This document shows, piece by piece, positions 23,410-35,379 of a DNA stretch of 64,000 bases; the stretch's first letter is position 1, and the number at the start of each line of letters is the position of its first letter. Made by a program: the position numbers and the translations under genes. Source of the DNA: Emydura subglobosa (taxonomy: Eukaryota > Chordata > Testudines > Chelidae). A model generated the notes under the pieces. The model was not told the DNA's origin, did not search any database, and saw only the letters and a list, made by a program, of their open reading frames with translations. The stretch is taken from positions 73,792,164 to 73,856,163 of the forward strand of contig ML679956.1 in NCBI GenBank assembly GCA_007922225.1, given 5' to 3'.

Positions 23410-24060
23410 AATTATTATTATTAGTCATTTGTATTACCATAGAGCCTAGAGGTCCTAGTGCCGGCCCCACGGTGGTAAGTCCTGTACAAACAGGCATCAA
23501 AAAGGCAGTCCCTGCCCTGAAGCATTTACACAATTGAAGATCAAATAGACATTAAGATTTTGCTGGCAAAACCCTCCTCGTGTAGTAGCAGCATATTCCA
23601 GCCAAAAAAGTGCCTTTGCTAATGTAGTTTATACCAGTTCAGTGAGTAAATGAAGCTATAGCAGCAAAAGGACTTTTATACCAATATTACGTCAGCTACA
23701 CGGGCTTCTTGCCATTACAGACTCGTTAAGGGCGGGGGGAGGAGGGGAATCACGCTGTTAACAGACACTGCTAAACCAGCAAATACTTCTAGTGTGGACC
23801 TGGCCTAAGTATAAGATAACATGTGGATTCAGAAGATGGGGAAGAACAGGGAAGCAATGAGATGATACTGGTCAGCAGAGTAAACAATGGTCATGGCACA
23901 CCAGCTGCCTAAGCGGTGTCAAGTATTTTGTAGACCTCCTGGCAGAGGAGAGTAGAAAGATGATACAGCCCTTGTCATCGTAACATGCTGAGAACGGAGC
24001 AGAGGATGACGATTTTTGCATACGAATTATAAACCGTGTGGGATGGTGAGTTTCTAGTGT
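23410..24060 (-). repeat. Unclassified 0.5-kb dispersed repeat, copy 2 (split by a MITE)
   Basis: The + strand opens with ttattattattagtcatttg and tattaccatagagcctagag, then cagtccctgccctgaagc. It is interrupted at 23556-23805, then resumes with gtataagataaca, gagatgatactggtcagcag and gtattttgtagacctcctgg. The order matches copies 1 and 3. Confidence 0.7.
23556..23805. mobile_element. Harbinger-like MITE nested in the 0.5-kb repeat
   Basis: The 250-bp insertion is bounded by TAA on both sides (23553-23555 and 23806-23808). Its right end reads ctagtgtggacctggcc, the same end type as the MITE at 60557. The interior is partly palindromic (tataccagttcagtg). Removing it restores the order of the host repeat as seen in copy 3. 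Confidence 0.75.
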
Positions 24061-24149
24061 AATTCACTTCACCAGCTGAGGAAATCCTCACAGAGTAATC
24101 TGACACTGATGTAACTCACTGCTTTACAAGAGAGTATATTGCAGCCAGT

Positions 24150-24645
24150 TATTATCAGTATTATCATAGAGCCGAGGAGTCCCAGAGATAGACCAGGAGT
24201 CCACTGAGGAAGGTGTTGTACGAACACAGACCAAAAAACCCATCCCCGCCCAAAAAGCCTACAATCCCAGTATAAAACAAGAGAATAGAAGGATATAGAT
24301 GGATGGGTGGAATAGAAGGAAACAAGGAGACAGTACTGATCATGATAGGCCGTGGCCTCAACGCACCGGCGGCCTGACTTGTCAAGATTTTTTGTAGCCA
24401 TCTCGGCAAAGGAAGATTTGAAGGACAGTGAGTGGCATTGTGAATGTTTAGGGGGAGGGCCTCTCAAGCCCAAGGGGTAGCATAGGAGAAAGATTGAAGC
24501 TGCTTGTTCAAAAATTGAGTTAGTGAGCAATGGCGGCTGGCATCATGGGCCAGTCAGAGGTAGAATGAGGCTGATAGGTAGGGTAAGGACAGGCTGTAAA
24601 GGGCCTTGAAAGTGAAGACAATAAGATTCCTTGTGGGGTATTTTT
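24150..24645 (-). repeat. Unclassified 0.5-kb dispersed repeat, copy 3
   Basis: The order is as in copy 2 but extends further: tattatcatagagccgagg, aaggtgttgtacgaacacag, a gatcatgataggccgtgg block, agattttttgtagccatctc, gcctctcaagcccaaggg, and finally agggccttgaaagtgaagac. It sits about 90 bp from copy 2 in the same orientation. Confidence 0.7.
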
Positions 24646-25104
24646 GTAATATTGGGAGATGTTTTCAGAAACTCAGACCCCGAAAGCATACTCAGATGTC
24701 TTGAGTTGTGTGAATTATTACAGTGATATGACATGTAACATCCAGGACCAGTTTGACATCAACTCTTCATTTGTGCGAGCAAATCCCCAATTTGTGCAAC
24801 AACTGTGCATGAGAATTAGGTGTGCCATAACGGCCCTTTCCCTTCTGGTGTTGTGAGAATCAGGCTTCTTGGTTTGATAAGATTTTGTTTAGGTGGGCTG
24901 TGACTACAACTGCCTTATTTTATTGCTTGGTTTTTTGTTCGTAGCTGCAGCCACTGCTTCTTAATATAACTCCCTTAAAACGTTAAGCCAAGATCTTCAT
25001 TATACTCAATTGCATAATCAAGAATAGTATATGTAATTGAATAAGTGTAATAATTTGGACTCATGACCGACTTTGCATATTGATTCTTTTCTTCAGCAAA
25101 ACTG

Positions 25105-26332
25105 ACTTATCAGAGCCAGAACTACTATGATGAGATGACTGGCTCTGTGGATGTGGGGACAGTGGTGGACGTGATATACCTTGACTTTAGCAAAGCTTTT
25201 GATACAGTCTCCCACAGTATTCTTGCCTGCAAGTTATCAAAGTATGGGTTGGATGAATGGACTTTAAGGGGAATAGAAGCCTGGCTAGATCATCAGACGT
25301 AACAAGTAGAGATCAATGACATGATATCCAGTTGGCAGCCAGTATCAAACAGTATGCCCCAGGGGTCGGTATAAGGATGGGTTTTGTTCCAAATCTTTAT
25401 TAATGATCTGGATGATGGGATGGATTGCACCCTCAGCAAGTTCGTGGATGACACTAAGCTGGGGGGAGTGGTAGATGCGCTGGAGGATAGGGACAGGATA
25501 CAGTTACCTAGATAAACTGGAGGATTGGGCCAAAATAAATCTGATGAGGTTCAATAAGGACAAGTGCAGAGTCCTGCACTTAAGATGGAAGAATCCCATG
25601 CACTGCTACAGGCTTAGGACTGACTGGCTAAGTAGGAATTCCACAGAAGAGGACCTGGGATTACAGTATTCAGGAAGCTGGATATGAGTCAACAGTGTGC
25701 CTTTATTTCCAAAAAGACTATTGGCATATTGGGCTGCATTAGTAAGAGCATTGCCAATGGTTCGAGGGAAGTGATTATTCCCTTCTATTTGGCACTGGTG
25801 TGGCCGCATCTGGAGTATTATGTCCAGTTTTGGATCCCCCATTACAGAAAGGATGTGGACAAATTGGAGGGAGTTCAGCAGAGGGCAACAAAAATGATTA
25901 GGGGGATGGGGAACATGAATTATGAGGAGAGGCTGAGAGAACTGGGCTTATTTTGTCTGCAGAAGAGAAGAGGGGGGATTTTATAGTAGCCTTCAACTAC
26001 CTGAAGGGGGGTTCCAAAGAGGATGGAGCTAGGCTGTTCTCAGTGGTGGGATATGACAGAACGAGGAGCAATGGTCTCAAGTTGCCGTGGGGGAGGTCTA
26101 GGTTGGATATTAGGAAAGACGTTTTCACTAGGGGGGTGGTGAAGCACTTGGAATGGGTTACCTAGGGAGGTGGTGGAATCTCCGTCCTTACAGGTTTTTA
26201 AGGCCTGGCTTCACAAAGTCCTGGCTGGGATGATTTAGTTGGGGTTGGTCCTGCTTTGAGCAGGGGGTTGAACTAGATGATCTTCTGAGATACCTTCCAA
26301 CCCTAATCTTCTATGATTCTATGAATTGTGTG
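25105..26332 (+). mobile_element. CR1 LINE, 5'-truncated
   Basis: The coding part begins near DVIYLDFSKAFDTVSHSILA of the reverse transcriptase, has stop codons soon after, keeps the FVDDTKLGG catalytic block near 25440, and runs to the terminal cttctatgattctatgaa. Stops and frameshifts make it inactive. The 1.2-kb copy is in the same orientation as the receptor gene. Confidence 0.94.
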
Positions 26333-26847
26333 AAGTCATTTTTTTTACTTTCTGCCTCATTGTCTGTCTCTTAGCCACTATTTTCCTGCTAGAAGTAACT
26401 AAGGGTCAAATTGTGGTCTGGCCTATCTGGTTGTACAAGAGCCTAACAGGGAAAGAACCTCCCCATGACTTTGTGGATGGGTGAGAGGGATGGGAAAGAA
26501 GGGACTGCATGTCCACAACTCATGCTACTGCCCCCCTCCCTGCCCCCAACTCCGGCAGGAAGGCAGAAGAGGGTGGGGAGTGGGTGGATCCTTGGCTCTG
26601 TCCACAAATTGCAGGCTCGCACAGCTGAGCCCACACAGGGGTGGAAATGGGCTTCTCTTGAACACTAAGCATTGTGTCTAGATGCTTCTGATGACTTGCT
26701 AAATAGATTGGTGCCTTGGATATTTAATGATGGATCAAGGCAGTTACCCGCATCTTGCACTGTAATGAAAATTTGTGGTTGAGGGGCAAACTGAAAGCAC
26801 AGCAGCTTTGCTTTCGAGGCAGGTACTTGGGAGCCTCAAGCAACATA

Positions 26848-28310
26848 GACTTTCAGGTCAGAAGGGACCATCATGATCATCTAGTCAGACCTCCTGAACC
26901 TTGCAGGCCACAGACCCTCACCCACTCCTGAAATAGACCCTTAACCTCTGGCTGAGTTGCTCAAATCATGGTTGAAAGACTTCAAGTTACAAAGAATTCA
27001 TCATTTACACTAATTTAAATCTGCAAGTGACCTGTGTCCCAGGCTGCAGAGGAAGCAAAAAATTCCCAGGGTCTCTATCAGTCTGACCCAGGGGAAAATC
27101 CCTTCCCGACCCCAAATATTGTGATCAGTTAGACCCTGAACATGTGGGCAAGACCTGCCAAGCAGATACCCAGGAAATAATTCTCTGTAGTGCCTCAGAG
27201 TCTACCCCATCTAATGTCCTGTCTCAAGCAGTTGGGGATTTTTGGCAGTTGCTAAAGCCATTGTAGGCAGTCCTATCAAACCATCCCCTCCATAAACTTA
27301 TCAAGGTCAGTCTTGAAGCCAGTTGGGTTTTTTCCCCCCACTGGTCCCCTTGGGAGGCTGTTTCAAAACTTCACTCCTCTGATGATGAGAAACCTTCACC
27401 TAATTTTGAGCTTAAACTTCTTGATGGCCAGTTTATAGCCATTTATTCTTGTGTCCACAGTGAAGCTTAACTTTAATTTCTTTCCCTTTCTGGTATTTAT
27501 CCGATCCATTTATAGAGAGCAATTATATCTCCCCTCAACCTTCTTTTGGTTAGGCTAAACAAGCCAAGCTCTTTGAGTCTCCTCTCATAAGGTAGGTTTT
27601 CCATTCCTCAGATCATCCTCGTAGCCCTTCTCTGCTCCTGTTCCAGTTTGAATTCATCTTTCTTAAACAAGGAAGATCAGAACTGCACACAGTATTCCAG
27701 ATGAGGTCTCATTGGTGCCTTGTACAATGGTACTAACACTTTCCTGTCTCTACTGGAAATACCTCGCCTGATACATCATAGGACTGCATTAGACTTTTTC
27801 ACAGCCACATCACATTGACAGATCATATTCATCCTGTGATCAATCAATACACCCAGGTCTTTCTCCTCCTCTGTCATGTCCAACTGATGCATCTCCAGCT
27901 TATAGCAAAAATTCTTATTGTTAGTCCCTAAATTCATGTCCTTTCACTTTGCACTACTAAATTTCATCCCATTTCTATTACTCCAGTTTACAAATTCATC
28001 TAGTTCTTCTTGTATGATATGCCTGTCCTCCTCTGTATTGGCGATACCTCCCAACTTTGTGTCATCCACAAATATCATTAGCACACACTCACTTGGCATG
28101 CCAAGATCAGTGACAAAATTTTTAAATAAGGGTGGTCCCAAGACTGATCCCTGAGAAACTCCGCTAGTACCCTCCCTCCAATCTGACAGTTCGCCTTTCA
28201 GTATGACCCATTGAAGTCATCTCTTTAACCAGTTCCTTATCCACCCTTCAATTCTCATATTGATCCTCATCTTCTCCATGTAAGAGTTCAAGCAGATCCT
28301 CCTTCTTTTA
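26848..28310 (-). mobile_element. CR1 LINE, antisense, about 1.45 kb
   Basis: On the minus strand it holds a reverse-transcriptase piece with FVDDTKLGG and a following EEDRHIIQEELDEFVNWSNR region. Its 3' end on the + strand is catagactttcaggtcagaa then gggaccatcatgatcatcta, so it belongs to the CR1 subfamily ending in 'ggtccctt' and not to the gatgacctcctgaggtc one. Confidence 0.9.
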
Positions 28311-28692
28311 GTTTATTCCAGTTGATAATCCATCCATAGTTACAGCTCACTTAGTTCCCCCCCCTCCCGAGAGCTGTTTTATAACATTTAAAAATATAGA
28401 AACAGTTTATGAAAAAGTTACAGCAAAAGAGAAACTGATTCCATGAGGGCTTTCCTGTCAGCACCATGAACAGCACCAGCTATTTTCACACTTGATTTCA
28501 CTCCCTATACTCACTGAAGACCCACTGATTTCAGCAGGAAGTATGTGTGTGTAAGGATCACTGGATCTGGCCCTATTGTTAGGAGAAGATGAACTTCTGC
28601 AGGATCAGTTTGTTGAACTCTGGAAGACTGTCACCCTGAGGTACTCTGCCAATTTCAATCTACCTGGTGATATTCTTCTGCGTGGTTGCTTA

Positions 28693-28790
28693 CATGCACG
28701 GCTTGATTTGCAGAGGTGCTGAATGCCCACAGCTCTAATTTAGTGAATAGCAGATGCTCAGCACCTTTACAAATCAAGCCATGCATCTGT
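28693..28790. repeat. Well-preserved palindromic hairpin repeat
   Basis: The arms tgcacggcttgatttgcaga..ggtgctga and, inverted, tcagcacctttacaaatcaa..gccatgca pair with few mismatches over about 30 bp around a 35-bp loop. It is the cleanest hairpin in the window. Confidence 0.8.
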
Positions 28791-28799
28791 TCCTTACGT

Positions 28800-30980
28800 G
28801 GCCATTCGACTCGCAGGAATGGATTGTTTAGTTTCTTTCTCAGCAGAGCAGAGTAACGCAAACAGAGATCACCAGCCAAACAAAAAGCAAGGAAAGAACC
28901 ATTCTTAATTTGGGGGGGTGGGGAAGGTGGGAAGGATTTTAAATGGCTTTCACCATAGAAGAAACAACTCAAGTGTTAACAAGAGCTGTATGTAGAAGTC
29001 AATGCTGACTTGAGGGATGTGTAATGGGAGACTGATGATACAACTGCCCAAAGCATGTGTCAACAATAAAGCCAATGTGGGGATAACAGTAAGCAGCTAA
29101 TTGAAAATGCAATGGTAAATTACTCCATACATTTTGTGAATAAGCATCATCTTTGGGCCCTAGACTTTAAGGCTCTTGGACTAGCTCCAGCTTTCTGGTC
29201 ATACAGTCAAAAGACTAATATAATTCTACTCTTGCTCTGTTAACCTGCAAACTACTTAAAACACAAGCTATTGTTATAATAATTGAATAAGCTAGAGCAA
29301 AATTAGATACAGCACTCCCAGTCCATGTAACTTGATCATAATATTCCTCATACAGAATACACCATAAACTCTCACTTTATTTTCCGTTACCCTTTCAAAT
29401 TCAAGAAGTAAAATAGAGACATTCAAGTACTTCAAAATGCAACAGCCATTCACCTCTGTACATCTGGATGCAGGTTCTTGCTAAGGTCTCATATGAAGGA
29501 CCTTCGTGAGTTTTGAATGATTTTGCTCGTATGTTCACATGAGTTATTCTACTAGGGTGAAATTTATCCATCTTTCTTCATTATCCCCCCTTTTGCCAAC
29601 ACCAAGCAATTTCTATCCCTTCACATCCTTCAAATACAAGTGGCCCAAGAGAACGTTGAGCCATCCTGACTTCCTTTCAGATTTCTGTATCAGTCTTCCT
29701 CTCCAGCACTCTCATGTTTTTTCTTGCTGTACTCTAAATTCTCTGTGCTTGAACGTGCTCTCCTTTACACTGGCTTTACACCTTTCTACATGCATTGGCA
29801 TCAGTGAAGTCACTCCTGATTGACTGGAATAAGGGGAAGGAAAATCAGGGCCTCTGAATTCGTCTCTGACAATGGGTAAAATATACCCTCCCATCCTTTC
29901 AAAAAAGAGAACACTTCTCTTGGTGGTTTGATGCATACTTGGGTGCTTGGAAGTCAAAAGTGCTGCTGGACACTGCACTTTCTCCCCTAAACGTTCTACT
30001 AGTGATGTCAGCCTGAGTGCCCGCCTGTCCCCTTTTCCCATTCCCATCTCCATGCTTCTTTCCATGCTAACCTCATGCGAGGAATTCTGCAGCTCTCAAA
30101 CTTGTTCACCAAGGACCTGATCCAAACTCTGTCACAGTCAAAGGGGATTTCCCCATTGTCTCCAAGTGGATCATGCTCTAAGCCACTACCCTCACCGCAT
30201 TCAACTGCCTCCTAAAAAAAAAAAGACTTCTCCCGTGTTGCCTGTGAAAAACCAAATTAAAATTAAAACAAACAGAACCTGCTGTGCTCCCTATGTTATT
30301 GAAACACTCCAGATGCACATGTGCCTTATTGAGTTACCATGTGACTTTATGATTGTTCTTGTCTTTTGCTCCCACCCCAGTTTTTGGGAATTAACAATCC
30401 TCATTTTGTGTCCTGCTCAAATTAGGTGACAAGGTGTCCAGGGCAGGAAGTGAGAGAGGGGGTTTATTTTTGTTTGTGAGGCACCTACCACACTCTTGAG
30501 TGCTTGGTAGACTAAAAACTCTAATTTTGTTTACCGTACTGATTAAAATCCCCTGGGCCTGTACATATTTATGTAGATCTGGACTGTTTTGTTTGTTCTC
30601 TGAATAGTCCAATGTGAGCTGAGTCAGGGAAGTTCAATCCAAAACAGGACGCACAGACTGTAATTTTGATTGAATCAACCCTTTGTCTTCAGGTTTCTCA
30701 CTCCATCACTGACAGCTTTTTAAGTGGTTTTAACATAACACTGCTTCCGCCTTCCCATTCAAATGTACGAGATGGGTTGTGTTAAAATGCCTATCATCAG
30801 TCTGTATGAACTGGCTTTAACTGTGTTGGTCTCTTTTGTCTTCCTTCCTTGGAACATCCTGTCCTGAGGGTAAGGAATTGCTTGACTCACCACTAAAGAA
30901 AGTATGGAATTTGCTCAGAGGAAAAAAAAGTTATTTAATTCACTCACTTCTCATTCTTGGAAGACTTGGAGGAGTAAAAA
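28800..30980. other. Stretch with no recognised gene
   Basis: AT-rich, with short A and C runs (for example 30214-30225). No landmark of a known repeat and no domain-bearing open frame are seen. Confidence 0.4.
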
Positions 30981-30983
30981 CAA

Positions 30984-31060
30984 GGGGCTAGATGCATCCT
31001 TGGTGTCACTCTTTTGACATCAGTGGGGTTACATCAAGGATAATCTTGACCCAATATCTA
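30984..31060. repeat. Imperfect palindromic repeat
   Basis: The arms gatgcatccttggtgtcact and, inverted, ggttacatcaaggataatct surround tttgacatcagtgg. A similar half-arm (atgtcatccttggtgtaact) sits beside the C run at 40968. Confidence 0.7.
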
Positions 31061-31849
31061 CCAAAAAGTTTCTTGTGCCCAAAGATGCATGTCATTTCAG
31101 TAGGAATAATTCTATTTTTAAACTAAAGAGCAGGAAAATGGAGGAAGAGATAGTCTTGTACATGAAAAAAAGGACTGAGGAGTTCAGCTATTAATAAAAC
31201 ATTTTTTAGAAATACGGCACTGCCTTTGCTATCTCCATACCTGGAGTTAATTTTAATGTCCTTCAGTGAGGGCTGTCATTTTAACATGGCCTCCCAGCAG
31301 ACATCCTGTTGGCGGACAGAAGGCTAATCCTACAGCCCTAAATTGAATTTATGGTAAATATTCTCTCCAGGTAAAATTCACTTGCAGGAATTCTGCCTTA
31401 GTAAGGTCTGCCATATGATGAGCCAATATATTATGAAAAGGGAATTGATGCTGAGCAGATGTTTTTCTGCATCTCTCTCTCCTTTTTCTTACTCTCTTTC
31501 TGTAACCTCTGGTGTCTATCTAATCCTCTGAAGGTAATTTTTGCCCTTTACTGTAGAATCTGATGTGGACTAGGCCTTAATATGAATACTCATATTACTC
31601 CTAGAATACTCAAGGAGCTGACTAAGGAGATCTCTGAGCCATTAGCAATTATGTTTGAAAATTCATGGAAGACAGGAGAGACTCCAGAGAACTGGAAAAG
31701 GGAAAATACAGTGCAATCTATATAAAGGGGAATAAGGACACACCAGGGAAGAAAGACAGACCAGTCAGTTTAACTTCAGTACCCAGAAAGATAACTGAGC
31801 AAATAATCAAGCAATCGATATATAAACACTTAGAAGATAATAAGGTGAT

Positions 31850-32590
31850 TGTTGGAGCCCCAGTGCAGTTTGAGTTGCCTGACCACTGTCTTGTGGCCTA
31901 GCATAGCTTAAGTTGCTTGCTTGACTATTCTGGCCTCCACATCCTGATATCTTCCAGTTGGCAGAGACAAATAGGAATACTGAGTAACCTTGCAGATGTC
32001 TCAGTTTCTTCATACACAATAAGACGAAATACATAACATGTATGCTTGCAACTGCACATAGATAATGATGATGGGAATAACAAGTTATTCTTGAACTTCT
32101 GGAGGTACATTTTCCCACTGCCAAGGGCATATTTTCTCACCACCACAACTATCACCAGATGTTGTTTTGACGACCCAAATTATCATGATGAGAATGGAAT
32201 GTAGTCGAGGGTGAGAAGCCGATGTAGGTAATAGAATATGTAATAGATATGTAATAAGGTGAAAGTTGTGTATAGAAAGATATAAAAAGTTACCACTTAG
32301 ACAAAGGGGCATGCTCCATCAATGCCTGATTCCACGGGAGGTGCTGCCAGTTGGACCAGAGGATCCACTAACTCCCTGGCAGGGCCCCTGAAGAAAGCCA
32401 TTCCTGTATACAGCCTTCTGAGTGACTGCTTAGCTCTCCAGGTTCAGTGAGTATTGTAATTAATTTTAGGCTTTGTATTTAACTAGTATATTTATAGAAA
32501 AATTTGCACATTAAACTTTATTGATCTGCAAATCGGGTGTACCGTGTCTCACTGGTATCCACACTGATCACTAAGTGTCTAGTATCAACA
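31850..32590 (+). mobile_element. Solo LTR of an endogenous retrovirus or LTR element, 741 bp
   Basis: The element begins TGTTGGAG and ends ATCAACA, a TG..CA boundary with TGTTG/CAACA inverted ends. It is flanked on both sides by GTGAT (31845-31849 and 32591-32595), an exact 5-bp target duplication. Excising it restores a continuous CR1 sequence. Inside, a TATAAAAA box lies at 32281 and an ATTAAA poly(A) signal at 32510, in the U3-R order expected of an LTR on the + strand. No internal retroviral genes remain, so it arose by recombination between two LTRs. A 5-bp duplication fits ERVL/ERV3-type or some Gypsy elements; the family is not determined. Confidence 0.9.
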
Positions 32591-32942
32591 GTGATAAGTA
32601 ACAGTCAACATGGATTTGTCAAGAACAAATTGTGTCAGACCAACCTAATAGCTTTCTTTGACAGGGTAACAAGCCTGTAGTTAGGGGGGAAGCGATAGAT
32701 GTGGTATATATTGACTTTAGTAAGGCTTTTTATACTGTCTCACATGACCTTCTAATAAACAAATGGGTAAATAAAGTCTAGATGGTGCTACTATAAGGTA
32801 GGTGCATAACTGGTTGAAAAAACATTTCCAGAAAGGAGTTATCAGTGGTTCACAGTCAAGCTGGAAGGGCATATCAAGTGGGGTCCCGCATGGATAAGTC
32901 CATGGTCTGTTTCTGTTCAATATATTCATAAATGATTTAGAT

Positions 32943-33066
32943 CAGTGGTTTTCAACCAGTGGTCAGTAGACCCCTGGGGGTTCCAGTCTAAGATTTCCAA
33001 AGTGGTCCACACCTCGATTTGAAACTTTTTAGAAGTCCGCAAATGAAATAAGGTTTAAAACCACTG
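32943..33066. mobile_element. hAT-type MITE nested in CR1, 124 bp
   Basis: The ends cagtggttttcaacc and ggtttaaaaccactg are inverted. Flanking 8-mers atttagat (32935-32942) and atttatat (33067-33074) match at 7 of 8. The ends are close to those of the 426-bp element at 34950, so both are deletion derivatives of one hAT family. Confidence 0.9.
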
Positions 33067-33979
33067 ATTTATATAATGGCATAGAGAGTACACTTACAAA
33101 GTTTGCAGATGATACCAAGCTGGAACCAAGGGGTTCAAGTGCTTTGGAGGATAGGATTAAAATTCAAAATGATCTGGAGAAATGGTTGAATTTTATCCTG
33201 TTTACTCCACGACAAATGCAAAATACTCCATTTAGAAAGGAAGAATCAATTGCACACATATAATATGGGAAAAGACAGCCTAGGAAGGAAGTACTGCAGA
33301 GAGGGATGTGGGAGTCTTAGTGGATCAGAAGTTAACTATGAGTCAATAGTGTAACACAGTTGCAAAAAAAGTGAACATCATTCTGGGATGTATTAGCAGA
33401 CACAAGAAGTAATTCTTCCGCTCTACTCCATGTTGATAAGGCCTCAGCTGGAGTCTTGTGCCCAGGTCTTGGGGCCACATTTCAGGAAAGATGTGGACAA
33501 ATTGGAGAAAGTCCAAAAAACAGCAACAGAAATGAGCAAAAACTAGAAAATGTGACCTATTAGGAAAGAATGAAAACATTGGGTTTGTTTAGTCTGGAGA
33601 AGAGAAGACTGAGGGGGGACATGATAACAGTTTTCAAGTACATAAAAGGTTGTTACAAGGAGGAAGGTGAAAAAATTGTTCTTGTTAAACTTGGAGAAAA
33701 GGACAAGAAGAAATGGACTTAAATTGCAGCAAGGGAGATTTAGGTTGGACATTAGAGAAAAACTTCCTAACTATCAGGGTGGTTAAGCACTGGAATAAAT
33801 TGCCTAGAGAGGTTGTGGAAACTCGGTCATTGGGGGTTTCTAAGAATAGGTTAGACAAACAACTGTCAGGAATGATTTAGTTATCACTTAGTCCTGCCTT
33901 GAGTGCAGGGGACTGGACTAGATGACCTCGTGAGGTCACTTCCAATCCTACACTTCTATGATTCTATGAGTAATGGTGG

Positions 33980-34675
33980 CAGATCTGAGAAAAGACTCGC
34001 AGCAGCAGGCCCTATGCCATCTGACCAACAATAGCTGACTTTCTCTGCCATGAATAATTATTCATTTTTATTATATTTAAAAACAACACTACCCAGATTT
34101 ATTGGTGTCTTGCACTCATATGTAATTAGATGAAGAAACGGTTCCAGAATCTTTGTCCAAATTGCAGTTTCCCTTTTAAGCTCTCCAAAGTGCACCTAAT
34201 GCCAATTGGTTGGCAGTACTTAAAGGGTTCTGGAGCTTTTCTTGGACAAGGTTTTCTTGGCAGGTAAGAATGCGACTGCACGCTGAGCATGAGCTCAGAA
34301 TAAATGTCCAGCGGTTGTAAAGAATTTAAACAATGTTAAAAGAATACAAGGTTTATGCCTCTCTCCTTACAGATAACAGCTCCTGTCCTTTAAAAACTGC
34401 ATTTTCCCATGTGTAAAATAGTCTAGCAAATAAATAACTTGGTGCTAGCCTCTTATTTAAATCAGGTCCACAAGCTTAACATGATAAGCAAACAAGGGAT
34501 AAAACCCAAGCCTTTCAGGCTAATGAGGAAGAATGCTTTTATGGTTAATGGTAGATGAAAGACCTGCTAATGGAAGACCTTCTGTTAAGGGAGAAGGCTG
34601 CTGATTGATTAATTATATATTAAAAGTTGTGTGCTGAGAAATTGTTTGACCTTTTGCATGTAATTTTTTTTTTTT
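33980..34675. other. Stretch with no recognised gene or repeat
   Basis: AT-rich, apparently single-copy sequence, ending in a T run at about 34665-34680. Confidence 0.4.
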
Positions 34676-34679
34676 TTTT

Positions 34680-34778
34680 TGCTTTAGTTTCCCCACCTAT
34701 GGGAATAATGACACATCCCTACTTCACAGAGGTGGTGTGAAGACAAATCTCTAAATAGTATCTGTGTGCTACGGTGAT
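34680..34778 (+). mobile_element. MIR-type SINE 3' part
   Basis: gctttagtttccccacctat, then gggaataatgac and cacagaggtggtgtgaagac, correspond to the 3' half of MIR. The head is absent. The preceding T run is not part of it. Confidence 0.72.
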
Positions 34779-34949
34779 GTGGGGGGCTTAGAAGAACCTG
34801 GAGAAATCACTCCCTGGAACTCTTATAATTTGAATAAAATGGGGCCCTGCTCTGAAATAGATGTGGTGTAGGTCAGGCAAAATCCAAACTGTCATCTTCA
34901 GACTGTCTCCAAAGGATGGCCAAATTTCTTTCCCCACTGGGACTTAGGA

Positions 34950-35375
34950 CAGTGGCTCTCAACCTTTCCAGATGACTGTCCCCCTTTCAGAAGTCTGCTT
35001 TGTCTTGCATACTCCCAAGTTTCACCTCGCCTAAAAACGACTTGCTTACAAAATCAGACATAAAAATACAAAAGTGTCACAGGGCACTATGATGGGGAAA
35101 TTGCTTACTTTCTCATCTTTACCATATAATTATATATTTGATGTATTAATAAAAATAAATCAATTGGAATATAAATAGCATACTTACATTTTAGTGTATC
35201 GTATATAGAGCAGTATAAACAAGTCATTGTCTGTATGAAATTTTAGTTTGTATTGGCTTTTATGTTTTATGTAGCCTGTTGTAAAACTAGGCAAATATCT
35301 AGATGAGTTGATGCACCCCCGGGAAGATCTCTGTGTACTCCCAGGGGCATGCATACCCCTGGTTGAGAGCCACTG
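34950..35375. mobile_element. hAT-type MITE, 426 bp
   Basis: Perfect 15-bp inverted ends cagtggctctcaacc and ggttgagagccactg are seen. Flanking 8-mers acttagga and tcttagaa match at 6 of 8. The interior is AT-rich with a gcataccc type block near each end and no transposase. Confidence 0.92.
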
Positions 35376-35379
35376 TCTT

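Larger units (their letters stand above)
31600..33972 (+). mobile_element. CR1 LINE split by two later insertions
   Basis: The coding blocks read in order: a finger-region stretch near 31640 (ELTKEISEPLAIMFENSWKT-like), a palm stretch after the LTR with IDFSKAFYTVSHDLLINK near 32710, a DDTKLE remnant near 33110, then the 3' UTR ending in gatgacctcgtgaggtc and tctatgattctatgag. It is interrupted by a solo LTR (31850-32590) and a 124-bp hAT MITE (32943-33066). Multiple stops show it is inactive. Confidence 0.92.
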
